Counted from the first letter of the stretch, positions 16,872 to 26,991 are shown. The stretch is 64,000 nt of DNA from Promicromonospora thailandica (GCF_024171955.1 NZ_JAMTCS010000014.1:148038-212037), one strand, 5' to 3'. The notes: generated by a model not told the origin, from the letters alone. Translations and numbers: made by a program.

Positions 16872-17061
16872 CGGTGTTCTTGAGCATGCCCAAGGCTACC
16901 GGTTCGACCCCTTGGGGCCGACGGAAATACTACCCCACTTGAGGGGCTGTGCCCGACCAGCGACCAGGTCGGGTCGTGACGGTGCGGACCGTGCTCGGGA
17001 TTCCACGGCGGCGGTGCGGTGTTAAACCGGCGCGAGACCACCACATCACGAGGGAGCCGCC

Positions 17062-17340
17062 ATGGAGCAGCAGCCGGACCGTCCGCTGGACGAGCTCGTC
17101 GGGCAGATCCCGGAGGGCTGGTCCCGGGTGCAGCTCTCCGGCGAGAGCTGGGGCGTGACGCGTACGACGCGCGCCAACGGCAAGGTCGTTACCGTCTCGG
17201 CCGAACGTCTCGGGGGCGCCGAGCGGCTCAGCGCGAACGTCTGGATCACGACGGACGGGCCGCTGCTGCGGCCGTGCGAGGTGCCTGCCGACGCGGTCCT
17301 CGACTTCCTCCGGTCGGCGGCAGGGGAGTACGGCACCTGA
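17062..17340 (+). CDS. conserved hypothetical protein
   Basis: 92 residues. The pattern PEGWSRVQLSGESWGVTRT..., ERLGGAERLSANVW and LLRPCEVPADAVLDFL is one I associate with small conserved actinobacterial proteins of unknown function. ATG after GGGAGCC. No signal peptide or membrane helix. First chromosomal gene beyond the tRNA. Confidence 0.7.
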   Translation: MEQQPDRPLDELVGQIPEGWSRVQLSGESWGVTRTTRANGKVVTVSAERLGGAERLSANVWITTDGPLLRPCEVPADAVLDFLRSAAGEYGT

Positions 17341-17441
17341 CGGAGCCGGCGGGCGATCGACGATCTGCTGTCACAGATCGGGGGGCTGTCCGGTCGACCG
17401 GCTGACGGTGCGGTGTGTCGGATCAGCGAGGAGTCGCCGCC

Positions 17442-18374
17442 ATGAGTTTCGTACGGGGGTCGAGCGGCCCGCCGAGGGGGTTGACGGGCCTGCCCAGGCC
17501 GGTCGCCGCGGTGGTCGGCGGGGGTGGCGTGTACGGCGCCACGCAGGTCGGTGTCGGCTACGCGCTCGAGCAGCACGGGTTCGTGCCCGACCTGATCGTG
17601 GGCACGTCCGTCGGCGCGTTCAACGGTGCCGTGGCCGCCGCGCACCCGGGCAGCGCCGCCCGGTCGCTGGCGCTGACGTGGACGGGGCTGCGCCGTCGCG
17701 AGGTCTTCCCGTTCGGCCTGCGGACGTTCCGGGCCGGCCTGTTCGCCGACGCCGGGCTGCGCCGGCTGATCCGGCGGGCCGGGCTGCCGGGGAGGGTCGA
17801 GGACCTGCCGGTCCCTTTCGTCGCGGTCGCCACGGACCTGGCCACCGGCGAGCAGGTGCTGCTGGACCACGGTGACCTGGAGTCGGCGCTGCTGGCCAGC
17901 GCCGCCATCCCCGGGGTGCTGCCGCCGGTGGAGTGGGACGGCCGGACCCTGATCGACGGCGGCGCCGTCGCCCACGCCCCGGTCCTCGCCGCCCGGGAGG
18001 CCGGGGCCGCGAGCGTCGTGGTCCTGGTGACGGGACGCGAGGCCCTGCCGCTGCGCACCACCGCCCTGCCGCGGCGGGCGGAGGCCGTCGCGGCCCGGGC
18101 CGGGCTGCTGATGATGCACCAGCAGATCGAGCGCGACCTGCGCGAGGTGGCACGGGAGATCCCGACCGTGGTGCTGCCCACGGGGGTGGTGGCCTGGCCC
18201 GCGCTGTGGGACTTCAGCCACTCCCGGCGGCTGATCGACGCCGCGCTGGTGTCGGCGAGCCGGTTCCTCGACGAGCTGGTCGTCACGGGCCCGGGCCTGT
18301 ACCGGCGCGAGCCGGTCGCGGCGGTGCCCGGCGAGGCCGGCGAGGCCGGCGCGCGGAGCGGGGTGTCCCGATGA
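17442..18374 (+). CDS. patatin-like phospholipase
   Basis: 310 residues. Oxyanion loop GGGGVYGA (26-33), nucleophile elbow GTSVG (S56) and the catalytic Asp in DGG (D172) are all in place, so the Ser-Asp dyad is complete. Patatins hydrolyse acyl esters of phospho- or glycolipids. Start ATG 17442 has GAGGAG upstream; a GTG at 17415 is less likely. The stop overlaps the glycosyltransferase ATG (ATGA), opening a four-gene coupled operon. Confidence 0.88.
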   Translation: MSFVRGSSGPPRGLTGLPRPVAAVVGGGGVYGATQVGVGYALEQHGFVPDLIVGTSVGAFNGAVAAAHPGSAARSLALTWTGLRRREVFPFGLRTFRAGLFADAGLRRLIRRAGLPGRVEDLPVPFVAVATDLATGEQVLLDHGDLESALLASAAIPGVLPPVEWDGRTLIDGGAVAHAPVLAAREAGAASVVVLVTGREALPLRTTALPRRAEAVAARAGLLMMHQQIERDLREVAREIPTVVLPTGVVAWPALWDFSHSRRLIDAALVSASRFLDELVVTGPGLYRREPVAAVPGEAGEAGARSGVSR

Positions 18375-19576
18375 GCACGGTGGCGTTCCTGAACATCGGC
18401 ATGCACGGGTACGTCAACCCGACGCTGCCGGTGGTGGCCGAGCTGGTGCGCCGGGGGCACTCGGTGAGCTATCACACGACCCCGGCGTTCGCGGCGCAGG
18501 TCGAGGCCGCGGGTGCCCGGGTGCACCTGTATCCCGGGGACCTGCCGCTGCCGGACCCGCCGATCCCGCTCGCGATGGTGGCGGGTCTGGCGCGCGCCGC
18601 GGTGGACCTGCTGCCCGCGGTGCTCACGGACCTGCGGGCCGACCGGCCGGACCTGGTGGTGCACGGTGCGGCCTGCCCGTGGGGCGCCGTCGCCGCCCGG
18701 GAGCTCGGGGTGCCTGCCGCGGCGACGTTCACGACGTTCGCGTTCAACCGCCAGATCCCCAGCCCCGCCCGGGCCTCCCGGGAGCTGCTGTGGTCCGCCG
18801 CGGCCCATCCGGGCATCGCCCGGAGCTATGCGCGGTCCCGCTGGGCGCTGCACCGCCGCTACGCGGTCGGTGGGCTGCCCGTGACCGATCTGATGGACGT
18901 GCGCGAGCCGCTCAACCTGGTCTTCACCTCCCGCTCGTTCCAGCCGGGCGCCGACGCCTTCGACCCGTCCTTCCGCTTCGTCGGGGCGAGCGTCGGCTCC
19001 CGTCTGCCCGATCCCGCGTTCGCGGCCGACCGGCTCACCGACCCCGTGCTGTACGCGTCGCTGGGCACGGTGTTCGACGCCGGGCCTCGCCTGCTGCGTG
19101 CCTTCGCCACGGGGCTGGCGCCGCTGGGCGGCACCGTCGTCGTCTCCACCGGGAACACCGACCCGGCCGACCTCGGGACGCTGCCGGACAACGTGCTCGC
19201 CCGCCGGTCGGTGCCTCAGCTCCAGGTGCTGGAACGGGCCGCGCTCTTCGTCACCCATGGTGGCATGAACAGCGTCAACGAGGCCCTGCTGGCCGGCGTG
19301 CCGGCCCTCGTGGTGCCGCAGGGCGCCGACCAGCCGCTCGTGGCCCGGCGGGTGGCGGAGCTCGGCGCGGGGCTCGTGCTCGACACCGCGGACGTGACCC
19401 CCGGGACGGTGCACGCCCTGGCCCGGCGGCTGCTCGACGAGCCCGGCTTCGGCGCGGCGGCCGCCGCCCAGCGGGCCGCGCAGGAGGAGGCCGGCGGCCC
19501 GGGCCGGGCGGTGGACGAGCTCGAGCGCTACCTCGCCCTGACCGGCGCGGGCACGAGCCCCGGACGGGAGGGGTAG
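18371..19576 (+). CDS. glycosyltransferase, MGT/UGT (GT1) type
   Basis: 401 residues. N-terminal acceptor domain starts AFLNIGMHGYVNPTLPVVAELVRRGH; the C-terminal donor domain has VPQLQVLERAALFVTHGGMNSVNEALLAGVPALVVPQGADQ, the HGG...E...P...DQ signature of macrolide-type glycosyltransferases that use UDP- or dTDP-sugars. Acceptor may be a lipid or hydrophobic metabolite given the patatin, membrane and hydrolase genes in the same operon; that is inference. Confidence 0.88.
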   Translation: MSTVAFLNIGMHGYVNPTLPVVAELVRRGHSVSYHTTPAFAAQVEAAGARVHLYPGDLPLPDPPIPLAMVAGLARAAVDLLPAVLTDLRADRPDLVVHGAACPWGAVAARELGVPAAATFTTFAFNRQIPSPARASRELLWSAAAHPGIARSYARSRWALHRRYAVGGLPVTDLMDVREPLNLVFTSRSFQPGADAFDPSFRFVGASVGSRLPDPAFAADRLTDPVLYASLGTVFDAGPRLLRAFATGLAPLGGTVVVSTGNTDPADLGTLPDNVLARRSVPQLQVLERAALFVTHGGMNSVNEALLAGVPALVVPQGADQPLVARRVAELGAGLVLDTADVTPGTVHALARRLLDEPGFGAAAAAQRAAQEEAGGPGRAVDELERYLALTGAGTSPGREG

Positions 19577-19580
19577 CGGC

Positions 19581-20063
19581 GTGCCGACCGTCGTCGTCGT
19601 CCTGCTGGTCCTCGCCGGGCTGTCCGAGAGTGCCGGCCGGGTGCTGCCCCTCGTGGCCCGCCGCCCCCGGCTCTCGCCCCGGTTCCTCGCCCTGCTCATG
19701 ACGACGGGAACCGTCGTCGAGGGAACGGTCATCGCCCTGTGGCCCCTGACCGCCTGGACCCTCGCCGAGCTGGTGCGCGGCCCGCTGCCCGGGCCGGCCC
19801 TGGCCTGGACGCCCGCCCTGCTCGCGCCGATGCTGCTGGCCGCGGTGCTCGCGTTCCCGCTGCTCGGGCCGGCGCTGCACCTGCTGCTCGTCGCCGGGGT
19901 CGGGGCGGGTCTGGCCGCCCGGCTGGTTACCGCGTCCGGGCTCGGCTGGTGGGCGGCCGCGGTGTGCGTCGCCGGGGCGGGGCTGGGGCTCGCCGCCGTC
20001 GTCCAGGTGGTGCGGCACGTGACCGCCCGGCTGATGGCCGGTGCGCGGGAGGTGCCGGCATGA
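19581..20063 (+). CDS. small integral membrane protein
   Basis: 160 residues from GTG, with about four hydrophobic segments (VVVLLVLAGLSESAGRVLP; LLMTTGTVVEGTVIALWPL; LAPMLLAAVLAFPLLG; WWAAAVCVAGAGLGLAAVV). No family recognised. Four bases after the glycosyltransferase stop and overlapping the next gene (ATGA), so it belongs to the operon. Confidence 0.7.
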   Translation: MPTVVVVLLVLAGLSESAGRVLPLVARRPRLSPRFLALLMTTGTVVEGTVIALWPLTAWTLAELVRGPLPGPALAWTPALLAPMLLAAVLAFPLLGPALHLLLVAGVGAGLAARLVTASGLGWWAAAVCVAGAGLGLAAVVQVVRHVTARLMAGAREVPA

Positions 20064-20986
20064 GCGAGCTGCTCCTCCTGCTCGTGCTGCTCACGATCGG
20101 CCCGTTCCTGCTCGCCGAGGGCCTGCTCGCCCGCTACGAGCTGATGGTCTACGCGGTGGGCTGGCGTGCCCAGGTGCCGCTGCTCCCGGCCAACGTGCCC
20201 TACGCCCGGGGCGCCGGACCGGACCGCCCGCCGGACGCCTACCTGGTCTACCTCGACGGGATCGGCAAGCGCCGGTTCACCGACACGCGCGACGGCGGTC
20301 AGCTGGTCCAGGCGATCATCGCCGGGGCGCCCGAGCTGAGGGTGCTGGGCCAGGTGCAGCCGTACTCCCCGCTGGCCGACCCCCTGGTGGGGCGGCCGGT
20401 GTGGGACTGGCTGCGGCGGCACCTCGGCATCACGCTGTTCCTGCACAACGTGATGCAGATCTTCGTGGCGGCCGACCGCCGCTACCGCCCGCTGTACAAC
20501 CGCGCGGTGGGCGGCCAGATCGCCGAGCAGCTCCGGCTGGCCGGGTACGAGCCCGGCAGCGGCATCCCGGTGGTGCTGCTCGGCTACAGCGGTGGCGCCC
20601 AGGTGGCCCTCGGCGCCGTCGAGGAGCTCTACACCCAGCTGCGTGCCCCGGTCTGGCCGATCACGCTGGGCGGGTTCCACAACGGCGCCAACGACCTGAC
20701 GCACGCGGCGGGGCTGCACCGGCTCACCAGCTCGAACGACTGGATCGAGCAGGTCAGCACCTGGCTGTTCCCGGAGCGCTGGCGGCTGCTGCGCCGCAGC
20801 CCGTGGAACCGTGCGCTGGCAGCGGGCAAGGTTAGCGTGCACCGGCTCGACCCGGTCACCCACATCGGGCCCCTGAGCTACATCAGCCCGACGGCGCGGT
20901 TCGACGACGGGCGCAGCTACCTGGACCGCACCACCGACACGGTCATCGCGATCATCCGCCAGGAGTGCCGGGCGGCCCGCGACTGA
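20060..20986 (+). CDS. alpha/beta-hydrolase-like membrane-anchored protein
   Basis: 308 residues. One N-terminal membrane helix (ELLLLLVLLTIGPFLLAEGLLA), then a soluble domain with YLVYLDGIGKRRF and the nucleophile-like elbow LLGYSGGAQVAL, resembling a lipase/esterase of alpha/beta-hydrolase type. Other triad residues cannot be assigned with confidence. Last gene of the patatin-glycosyltransferase operon; together they suggest making or turning over a glycolipid at the membrane. Confidence 0.7.
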   Translation: MSELLLLLVLLTIGPFLLAEGLLARYELMVYAVGWRAQVPLLPANVPYARGAGPDRPPDAYLVYLDGIGKRRFTDTRDGGQLVQAIIAGAPELRVLGQVQPYSPLADPLVGRPVWDWLRRHLGITLFLHNVMQIFVAADRRYRPLYNRAVGGQIAEQLRLAGYEPGSGIPVVLLGYSGGAQVALGAVEELYTQLRAPVWPITLGGFHNGANDLTHAAGLHRLTSSNDWIEQVSTWLFPERWRLLRRSPWNRALAAGKVSVHRLDPVTHIGPLSYISPTARFDDGRSYLDRTTDTVIAIIRQECRAARD

Positions 20987-21072
20987 CGGGCGCGTGCCGG
21001 TTCCGGACGGCACGCACCGCTCGCGACCTCTCTCCTCCTGCCGGGTATTCTGCACGGGGAGAGAGGATCGCG

Positions 21073-23831
21073 ATGACGAGATCCGGTTCCGGTTCGGAAC
21101 TCCTCGGCCGGGAGAGCGAGCGCCGTGCGCTCGACGAGCTCCTGACAGCGGTCCGGACCGGGCGTAGCGCAACCCTCGTGCTGCGGGGCGAGGCGGGGAT
21201 CGGGAAGACCGAGCTGCTCCGGTACGTCCGAGGGCACGCCTCGGACTGTCGTGTCGTGAGCGCCGCCGGCGTCCAGTCCGAGATGGAGATCTCGTACGCC
21301 GGCCTGCACCAGCTCTGCCGCCCTCTGCTGACCGGCCTCGACCGGCTGCCCGGGCCCAGCGTGACGCGCTCGCGACGACGTTCGGTCTGCGCGGTGGTGA
21401 TGCGCCCGACCGGTTCCTGGTGGGCCTGGCCGCGCTGAGCCTGCTCGCCGAAGCCGGCGAGAACCGGCCACTGGTGTGCCTGGTCGACGACGCGCAGTGG
21501 CTGGACCAGGCGTCGGCCCTGACGCTGGAGTTCGTCGCCCGCCGGCTGCTGGCGGAGTCGGTCCTGATCGTCTTCGCCGTCCGCACGCCCAGCCCGGGCG
21601 AACCTCTTGCCGGTCTCCCGGAGCTGCTCGTGACGGGCCTGAGCGAGCTCGACTCGCGAACGCTCCTGGACCGCGTCGTCATCGGGCCGCTGGACGACCA
21701 GGTGCGCGAACGCGTCGTGGCCGAGGCCCACGGCAACCCGCTGGCACTGCTCGAGCTACCTCGCGGGCGGGACGCGGCCCAGATCGCCGGTTTCGGGCGC
21801 CCCGACGCGCAGCCCCTGGCGGGCGAGATCGAGGAGGGCTTCCTCCGGCGCGTCGAGGCGCTCCCGGTCGAGGCGCGACGTCTGCTGGTCACCGCCGCTG
21901 CCGAGCCTGTCGGCGACGGGATGCTGCTGCGCCGGGCAGCCGAGCGGCTGGGCATCGCGGTCGACACCGCCGTGTCGCACGTCGAGGCGTCGGAGCTCAT
22001 CACGATCGGCGCGCGGATCCGGTTCCGGCACCCGTTGGTGCGTTCGGCGGCGTACCGGGCGGCGGGTGCCCACGCCCTCCGGGAAGTGCACCAGGCGCTG
22101 GCCGAGGTGACCGACGGCCGGAGCGATCCGGACCGGCGCGCGTGGCACCTGGCGTGCGCGGCCCAGGGGCCCGACGACGCGGTCGCGGACGAGCTCGAGC
22201 GCTCGGCCGGCCGGGCACAGGCGCGCGGGGGAGTCGCCGCGGCGGCCGCGCTGCTCCGGAGCGCCGCGGAGCTCACAGGGGATCCGGCCCGGCGCGCGCG
22301 GCGCACGGTGGACGCGGCACAGGCGACGGTGCACGCCGGCGCGTTCGGGCCGGCGACGACGCTCCTGGCCCGAGCGGAGTCCGGACCGCTCGACGAGTTC
22401 CTGCGTGCGCGCGTCAACGTGCTGCAGGCCCAGATCGCCTTCGCCGTGGGCCGCGGCAAGGAGGCGCCACCGCTCCTGCTCGCGGCGGCCCGTCGCCTGG
22501 AGCGGTTCGACGTCGCGCTCGCCCGCGAGACCCACCTGGAGGCGGTCTCGGCGGTGATCTTCGCCGGCCACCTGGCGCACGAACCCGGCTGGCGGGAGGT
22601 GGGCGAGGTCGCGCGTGCGGCGCCGCCGGCGCCCCGGCCGCGCGCCTCCGACCTGCTCCTGGACGCGCTGGCCGTCCGCCTCACGGACGGCTACTCCGTC
22701 TCCGCGCCGATGATCGAGCGGGTCCTCGACGTCTTCAGCCACGAGAGCGTCCCGGTCCGGGAGGCGATGCGCTGGCTCCTGCTGGCGGGGGTCGTCGCGG
22801 CGGACCTGTGGGACCTCGAACGGTGGCGGACGGTCGCCACCCGGCACGTGACGATCACCCGCGAGAGCGGCGCGCTCAGCGACCTCCCGCTCGCCCTCGA
22901 CTCCTGCGCCGTGGTGCACGTGTTCGCGGGGGAGCTGGCGGCCGCGGCCTCGGTGATCGACGAGGTCCGGACCGTCAGTGGCGCGATCGGGGCCTACCAG
23001 CCTCCGTTCGGGGAGCTCGCGCTGGCCGCCGTCCGGGGCCGCGAGCGCGAGGCGCGCACCCTGATCGACCGCACGATCAGCGGGTCCACGCTGTACGGCC
23101 AGGGACTCGGTGTGACCGTCGCGCACAGCCACCACGCGGTGCTGTGCAACGGCCTCGCCAAGTATGCGGAGGCGGCCGCCGCCGCCCAGGCCGCGGCCCG
23201 GCACCAGGAGGAGTTCGGGGCGCCCCGGTGGGCCCTGACCGAACTGGTCGAGGCGGCGGCCCGGAGCGGTGCCCGGACGCTGGCGCACGACGCCCTCGAG
23301 CAGCTCTCGGAGACGACCCGGGCCAGCGGCACCGACTGGGCGCTCGGGGCCGAGGCGCGCTCGCGTGCGCTCCTGACCGACGGCGTCGCCGCGGAAGACC
23401 TGTACCGCGAGGCGATCGAGCGGCTCGGCCGCACCCGGGTCCGCGTCGAGCTGGCCCGCGCGCGCCTCCTGTACGGCGAGTGGCTGCGCCGCGAGAACCG
23501 TCGCCTTGACGCCCGCGAGCAGCTGGGCACGGCGTACGAGACGCTCACCCAGGTCGGGGCCGAGGCGTTCAGCGGACGGGCGCGCCGCGAGCTGCGCGCC
23601 ACGGGAGCCACGGTGCGCAGGCGCTCCGGCACGGCGGACACGGCCCTCACGTCGCAGGAGGCACAGATAGCGCGGCTCGCCGCCGACGGACTCACCAACC
23701 CCGAGATCGGCGCGCAGCTGTTCCTCAGCCGGCACACGGTCGAGTGGCACCTGCGCAGCGTGTTCTCGAAGCTCGGCATCGCGTCGCGCAACGAGATCCG
23801 CACGGAGCTGCTCCACGGCGTGGCCTCCTGA
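21073..23831 (+). pseudogene. LuxR-family LAL regulator with a one-base frameshift
   Basis: Two frames join to one protein of about 919 residues. The first (from ATG 21073) has Walker A GEAGIGKT and ends with nonsense after LDRLPGP; the second starts in sense as QRDALATTFGLRGGDAPDRFLVGL and continues through Walker B LVCLVDDAQWLD to the C-terminal LuxR HTH (LTSQEAQIARLAADGLTNPEIG, then LFLSRHTVEWHL). One C is missing at about 21357-21358 in CGGGCCCAG. The intact paralogue at 31304-34159 reads through the same place (LPVPQRDALATAFGL), which proves the shift. It may be a real mutation or an assembly error. Confidence 0.8.
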
Positions 23832-23972
23832 CCGACCGGGCCGGCCGCGGCCGTGGTGCCGGTGCCGCCACGTACCCCACCACGCAGGTGCAGGGCGGAA
23901 GCGCGCCCGCACCCGGCGAGGCTGGACTCGCGGTGGTGACGAGCGCCGTCGCGGGTCACGAAGGAGATCGCC

Positions 23973-24641
23973 ATGCCGTCGGGATTCTCGGAGGGGGAGC
24001 TGCAGGTCTTCCTGGCGGAGCGGACCCGGCTGCTGTGGGTCGCCCACCGTGTGGTCGGTGACCCCGCCGCGGCCGAGGACGTGGTGCAGGACGCCTGGTT
24101 GCGCTGGCAGCGCACGGACAAGCGTCAGGTGGCGAGTCCGCCCGCCTGGCTGACCACGGCCACGACGCACCTCGCGATCAACGTCGTCCGGTCGGCGCGG
24201 TACCGCCACGAGCGGCTCACCGATCTCACCCGGCTCGGCGCTCTGGACGTGGGGGACGGGCCGGCCGACTCCGCGGAGCGGGCCGTGGTCGTCGATCGGC
24301 TGCTCGCCTTCCTCATGGCGAGGCTGACCGCCTCCGAGCTGGCGGCCTGCCTGCTTCGCCGGTGCTTCTCGTACCCCTACCAGGAGATCGCCGCGCTCCT
24401 GCGCACCACTGTGCCGAACGCTCGCCAGCTCGTCCACCGGTCCCGGACCGACCTCGCCGGGAGCACGGTGCGTCGGGTCGACGCCGCGGAACACCGCCGG
24501 CTGGCCGCGGCGTTCACGGCCGCGGCGGTGGACGGCGACCTGGCCCGCCTGGAGAGGGTGCTGGCGGCCGGGGCCGGCCGGCTCGCGCACGACTCCGTCC
24601 GGCCATCGGGTCAGCGCTGGGATCGCAGCCAGTCGGTGTAG
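23973..24641 (+). CDS. ECF-type RNA polymerase sigma factor, short form
   Basis: 222 residues. Sigma region 2: RLLWVAHRVVGDPAAAEDVVQDAWLRWQ; region 4: LTASELAACLLRRCFSYPYQEIAALLRTTVPNARQLVHRSRTDL. A short helical tail replaces the SnoaL domain of SigJ/ECF41 proteins. ATG with AAGGAG upstream. Its 3' end overlaps the convergent NmrA-like gene by 31 bp. A close paralogue is at 39817-40446. No anti-sigma gene adjoins it, so control may be through its own tail or by transcription. Confidence 0.82.
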   Translation: MPSGFSEGELQVFLAERTRLLWVAHRVVGDPAAAEDVVQDAWLRWQRTDKRQVASPPAWLTTATTHLAINVVRSARYRHERLTDLTRLGALDVGDGPADSAERAVVVDRLLAFLMARLTASELAACLLRRCFSYPYQEIAALLRTTVPNARQLVHRSRTDLAGSTVRRVDAAEHRRLAAAFTAAAVDGDLARLERVLAAGAGRLAHDSVRPSGQRWDRSQSV

Positions 24642-25360
24642 GTCTGCGTGCCGTGGTCGGCGGAGCTGCTCGCGACCAGGGTGCCGTCGCGCAGCGCTCG
24701 CCCCAGCGCACCCGGGAAGGGAACGTGCACGATCCAGGCCGTGGCGCCGGTCACCGCCCTGAGCGCACGCACCATGTCGGCCGCGTCCTCCTCGCGCGGG
24801 CCGCCGAGATCGCGAACCCGGCCCGACGGCCCGGCGTCGACGAGGTCGACCAACCGCCCGGCCACCTCGGCGGCGGCGACCGGCTGCGACCGCATGCGGG
24901 GGACGACCACGAACGGCCCGAACCGCAGGCGCTCCATGATCTGCCCCGCGAACTCGTGGAACTGGGTGGCCCGCAGGAGGCTCCACGGCACGTCGCTCTG
25001 GGTCACGAGCCTCTCCTGGAGCACCTTGCCCGCGTAGTAGCCGTAGGGCGCCTCGTCAGCACCGACGATCGAGAGCGCCACGTGGTGCCCGACGCCGGCC
25101 GCCTTCTCGGCCCGGAGAAGGTTGGTCGTGACCGCCCGGTAGAACTGCTCCGAGGCGCGCGCGGACTGCGTCTGCACCGACGTCACGTCGACCACCGCCA
25201 CGACGTCGTCGAGCGTCCCGTCGAGGCCGGTCCCGGAGACCAGGTCGACGCCCCGGCTGTGCGCGAGCGTGACGACGTCGTAACCACGCCTCCCGGCCGC
25301 CTCGACCACGTGCCGCCCCAGGACACCGGTCCCGCCTGCCACTGCGATCTTGTGCCTCAT
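24611..25360 (-). CDS. NAD(P)H-binding NmrA/SDR-a-type reductase
   Basis: 249 residues. Rossmann start KIAVAGGTGVLGRHVVEAA (GxxGxxG), then the atypical-SDR body: VVDVTSV, HHVALSIVGAD, YYAGKVLQERLV (YxxxK) and TQFHEFAG. ATG 25360. It lies between two ECF sigma genes; ECF41/SigJ loci frequently contain such NAD(P)-binding oxidoreductases as regulated targets. Substrate unknown. Confidence 0.82.
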   Translation of the reverse strand: MRHKIAVAGGTGVLGRHVVEAAGRRGYDVVTLAHSRGVDLVSGTGLDGTLDDVVAVVDVTSVQTQSARASEQFYRAVTTNLLRAEKAAGVGHHVALSIVGADEAPYGYYAGKVLQERLVTQSDVPWSLLRATQFHEFAGQIMERLRFGPFVVVPRMRSQPVAAAEVAGRLVDLVDAGPSGRVRDLGGPREEDAADMVRALRAVTGATAWIVHVPFPGALGRALRDGTLVASSSADHGTQTYTDWLRSQR

Positions 25361-25567
25361 CGTCGTACCTCCTCGTCGTACCTGTGTCTCTGACCGCGCG
25401 ACGAGCCCAGGTGTGACCCGACGTGCCACCTGGGCGTGCCGTCCGTCCTCCTGACGGCGTGGCGTGCGGGGATGTGAGGCCGGCCGGGCGCCTCACATCC
25501 TGCGGGGCTGTCCGGTCATGGTGACGAGAGCTACGCAACGTCACACACCGAGAGCGAGGACCCCGTC

Positions 25568-26521
25568 GTGACCGACGACCTGGAGGACGTGTTCGCCGAA
25601 CGTCGCCGCCTGCTGTCGCTGGCGTACCGGATGACGGGGACCCTGGCCGACGCGGAGGACATCGTGCAGGAGACCTACCTGCGCTGGTACCGGCTCGGCG
25701 AGGCCGCGCGCGCCGAGATCGCCAACCCCGCGGGATGGCTGACCCGGGTGGCCAGCCGGATCGCCCTGGACCTCCTCGACTCGGCGCGCAGGAGGCGCGA
25801 GCAGTACATCGGCCAGTGGCTGCCCGAACCGGTCCCGGCCGGGCTGTTCGACGGCACGGCACCCGGGTCCGGCCTCGCCGGGTCCTCGACGGCGAACTCG
25901 GTCGATCCGCTGGACCGGGTCACTCTCGACGACGCCGTCAGCACGGCCCTGCTCGTGGTCCTGGAGTCCATGACGCCCGCGGAACGTGTCGCGTTCGTGC
26001 TGCACGACGTGTTCGCCATCCCGTTCGACGAGATCGCCCGGATCGTCCGCCGCTCGCCCGCCGCCGTCCGGCAGCTCGCCACGTCCGGACGGCGGCACGT
26101 CCGTGAGAACCGGACCGCGGTCGTGCCCCGGGCGGAGCACGACCGCGTGGTCCGCGCGTTCCTGCACGCCGCACAGGCGGGCGACGTCGACCGGCTCGTG
26201 CGCGTCCTGGCACCCGACGTCCAGCTGTGGTCGGACGGCGGCGGGGTGGTCACCGCGGCGCTGAACGTCATCGAGGGCCCTGACCGGGTCGCGAGATTCG
26301 TGCTCGGCGTGGACGCGAAGATGCCGGCGCTGACCCACGAGGTGGAGCCCACCGGTGGCGGGCTCGGCGTCCTGCTGCGGACCGGCGACCTCGTCTCCGG
26401 AGTCATGAGCTTCCGCGTCCGGAACGGTCTGGTCACCGACATCTGGGTCATGCTCAACCCCGCCAAGCTCACCGGCTGGCTACCGGAACCCGGAACAAAC
26501 CGAGGTGGATACGATGCCTGA
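25568..26521 (+). CDS. sigJ: ECF41 (SigJ-like) sigma factor with C-terminal SnoaL domain
   Basis: 317 residues. Region 2 LLSLAYRMTGTLADAEDIVQETYLRWY; region 4 MTPAERVAFVLHDVFAIPFDEIARIVRRSPAAVRQLATSGRRHV; then a SnoaL-like extension (about 205-310) with FLHAAQAGDVDRLVRVLAPDV. In ECF41 factors this extension acts as a built-in activity regulator in place of an anti-sigma factor. Start GTG 25568; GTG 25589 with GGAGG upstream is an alternative. The stop overlaps the next gene. Confidence 0.88.
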   Translation: MTDDLEDVFAERRRLLSLAYRMTGTLADAEDIVQETYLRWYRLGEAARAEIANPAGWLTRVASRIALDLLDSARRRREQYIGQWLPEPVPAGLFDGTAPGSGLAGSSTANSVDPLDRVTLDDAVSTALLVVLESMTPAERVAFVLHDVFAIPFDEIARIVRRSPAAVRQLATSGRRHVRENRTAVVPRAEHDRVVRAFLHAAQAGDVDRLVRVLAPDVQLWSDGGGVVTAALNVIEGPDRVARFVLGVDAKMPALTHEVEPTGGGLGVLLRTGDLVSGVMSFRVRNGLVTDIWVMLNPAKLTGWLPEPGTNRGGYDA

Positions 26522-26990
26522 GACAGCAGCCGGACACGGCACCCTCGACGACACGCGCGCCGTAGGTCGCGTGCAGTACGGAGCGCTGGTCGCGACGGTG
26601 GTCATCGTCGGTGTCGTGGGCGTGTGGTCCTATGCCTGGCCACAGCCCTACTTCGACCACTTCCCGGTCTTCCTCGGAGAGTGGGTCTCCAGGGACGGCC
26701 CGTACAACGAGCACCTCGTGCGCGACCACGGCGCCATGTACCTCGCGCTCGGTGCGGCATCCCTCTACGGGCTCGCCCGGCCCTCGCAGGTCGGCTGCCG
26801 CCTGCTCGGCATCGCGTGGACGGTCTTCGGAGTGCTGCACTTCGCGTACCACGTGACCCATCCCCACCACCTGCCGACGGACGAGGCCGTCGGTCAGGTC
26901 GTGGTGCTCGCGGTCGCGGTGCTCCTCGCCCTCGCTCTGATGGTGCCGGGAAGCCCCCGCGGAAGGCCGTCCGCACCTGGCACGCGCTGA
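26514..26990 (+). CDS. membrane protein
   Basis: 158 residues with four hydrophobic segments (ALVATVVIVGVVGVWSYAW; MYLALGAASLYGLA; LLGIAWTVFGVLHFAYHV; VVVLAVAVLLALALM). HVTHPHHLP is His-rich. No characterised family. Overlaps the SigJ-like gene by 8 nt, so it is co-translated and a likely partner or target of that sigma factor. Confidence 0.7.
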   Translation: MPETAAGHGTLDDTRAVGRVQYGALVATVVIVGVVGVWSYAWPQPYFDHFPVFLGEWVSRDGPYNEHLVRDHGAMYLALGAASLYGLARPSQVGCRLLGIAWTVFGVLHFAYHVTHPHHLPTDEAVGQVVVLAVAVLLALALMVPGSPRGRPSAPGTR

Positions 26991-26991
26991 G

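Noticed and set aside
17558..22684. A 1708-codon open frame on the minus strand opposite the patatin operon and LuxR gene
   Set aside because: It lies antisense to several well-supported genes and its product is Arg/Ala/Ser-rich without domains; long antisense frames are expected at this GC content.
25539..25567. GTCACA-N18-CGTC resembling an ECF41 promoter just before sigJ
   Set aside because: Spacing is not exact and transcription would start inside the annotated gene; possible but not supported enough to list.
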